14,373 bases of DNA, from positions 1 through 14,373 of the forward strand of contig NZ_JARVCN010000038.1 of NCBI RefSeq assembly GCF_038442745.1, in the 5' to 3' direction. Position 1 is the stretch's first letter; every line of letters starts with the position of its first letter. Below, one piece after another: positions 14,106 to 14,373 of this stretch. The notes under the pieces were generated by a model. The model made no database searches and had not been told where the DNA came from. It worked only from the letters and a program-made list of their open reading frames with translations. The position numbers and the translations under genes were made by a program. Origin of the DNA: Crocosphaera sp038442745. Lineage in GTDB: Bacteria > Cyanobacteriota > Cyanobacteriia > Cyanobacteriales > Microcystaceae.

Positions 14106-14112
14106 TAAAAAT

Positions 14113-14298
14113 ATGCGATTAGGGCAAATACTGCTCCAAAAAAATTGGATTTCTCCTGAGCAACTAGAAGAAACAATTCGGGTTCAAGCTTCCCAAAAAA
14201 GTCGTTTGGGAGAGCTATTGCTACAGAAAGGCTTAATTGTCAATACTCAACTAGAAGTAGCCCTAAAAGAACAGTATCGGCGTAAAAATGGATTTTAG
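14113..14298 (+). CDS. Stand-alone MshEN-like domain protein (candidate c-di-GMP binder)
   Basis: A 61-residue protein that consists of two tandem 24-residue motifs with a 5-residue spacer. Motif 1 is RLGQILLQKNWISPEQLEET to Q25 (residues 2-25), the spacer is ASQKS, and motif 2 is RLGELLLQKGLIVNTQLEVA to Q54 (residues 31-54). This is the RLGxxLxxxGxxxxxxLxxxLxxQ pattern, repeated at 24-5-24, that defines the c-di-GMP-binding MshEN domain found at the N-terminus of type IV pilus and type II secretion ATPases. Motif 2 matches at all key positions; motif 1 has N11 where Gly is usual and I22 for Leu. No ATPase domain follows: the frame stops after YRRKNGF. An in-frame stop at 14095-14097 means the ATG at 14113 is the only start. 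It could be a free c-di-GMP sensor, an adaptor, or a detached domain. Confidence 0.75.
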   Translation: MRLGQILLQKNWISPEQLEETIRVQASQKSRLGELLLQKGLIVNTQLEVALKEQYRRKNGF

Positions 14299-14345
14299 CT
14301 TACCGCCGAGAAGCCCCCCACTGTACCGTAGGTCAGTGTCGGGAT
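14299..14345 (+). mobile_element. Possible IS200/IS605-type right-end remnant
   Basis: This GC-rich stretch differs sharply from the AT-rich surroundings. It contains GAGAAGCCCC, a CACTG/CAGTG stem with an outer CCC/GGG closure, then GGGATGATAGGCGGG. GAGAAGCCCC, a hairpin and GGGATGA in that order resemble the 3' ends of IS605/IS1341 elements in cyanobacteria, where the TnpB guide-RNA scaffold lies. In one frame it reads LTAEKPPTVP before a stop, like a tnpB C-terminus. The resemblance is from memory, and no transposase is in the window. It could instead be a terminator or leader RNA of the next gene. Confidence 0.3.
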
Positions 14346-14373
14346 GATAGGCGGGTAAAAAAGAAGGGTTCGA

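Larger units (their letters stand above)
13655..14112. other. 458-bp intergenic region after psbB
   Basis: Contents seen are the psbB terminator (13700-13727), a TTCAGCT/AGCTGAA palindrome with TCAGC-rich repeats (13947-13970 and again GCTGACTGCTGAC near 14014-14026), and a small hairpin just before the next gene (14089-14105). I searched both strands for psbT or another small photosystem gene and found none. Confidence 0.6.

Overview
The window comes from a cyanobacterium with oxygenic photosynthesis. It carries psbB (CP47 of photosystem II) with every chlorophyll-ligating histidine I could check, petG (a small cytochrome b6f subunit) and a cytM-type cytochrome c. The octamer GCGATCGC (HIP1), characteristic of cyanobacterial genomes, occurs at least nine times (starting at 710, 751, 830, 2092, 4317, 5761, 6134, 9712 and 12038). 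AT-rich intergenic DNA and the protein styles suggest a unicellular Crocosphaera/Cyanothece-like lineage. That placement is inference; no rRNA or tRNA gene is visible.

Layout. 1-2300: acetyl-CoA synthetase (acs) with a hairpin terminator, and a possible divergent gene starting at the left edge. 2331-4346: a patch of very small genes and gene remnants. It holds a DUF6888-like gene with a perfect Shine-Dalgarno but an ATT instead of ATG, an overlapping DUF6887-like gene, an in-frame DUF6888/DUF6887 hybrid, a reverse-strand beta-rich small protein, a 71-residue protein, a decayed second copy of the DUF6887-like gene, and a HicB-like gene broken by TAG. The stretch 3031-3258 shows nothing convincing.

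4529-6740: a single-domain cupin convergent with guaA (GMP synthase), the two separated by a 13-bp imperfect hairpin. 6697-7516: petG (minus strand, 38 residues) lies directly upstream of guaA and ends in a strong hairpin. cytM is divergent from petG, so two electron-transfer genes share one 266-bp intergenic region. 7616-9397: a conserved-looking cyanobacterial protein of unknown function converges with an alpha/beta hydrolase over a perfect 11-bp hairpin.

9455-11579, minus strand: an unrecognised 88-codon ORF, an unrecognised very AT-rich 341-residue protein, and a two-gene unit of a histidine-rich secreted/anchored protein and a mini PepSY_TM-like membrane protein, possibly for metal or haem handling. 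11580-13727: a 545-bp intergenic region with a heptanucleotide repeat tract, then psbB and a textbook terminator, with no psbT after it. 13728-14373: an intergenic region with short repeats, then a 61-residue protein that is essentially one complete MshEN-type two-motif domain (candidate c-di-GMP binder), followed at the right edge by a GC-rich hairpin that resembles an IS200/IS605 right end.

The photosynthesis, respiration and central-metabolism genes are ordinary housekeeping. The accessory interest lies in the 2.3-4.35 kb small-gene patch and in the last 300 bases.
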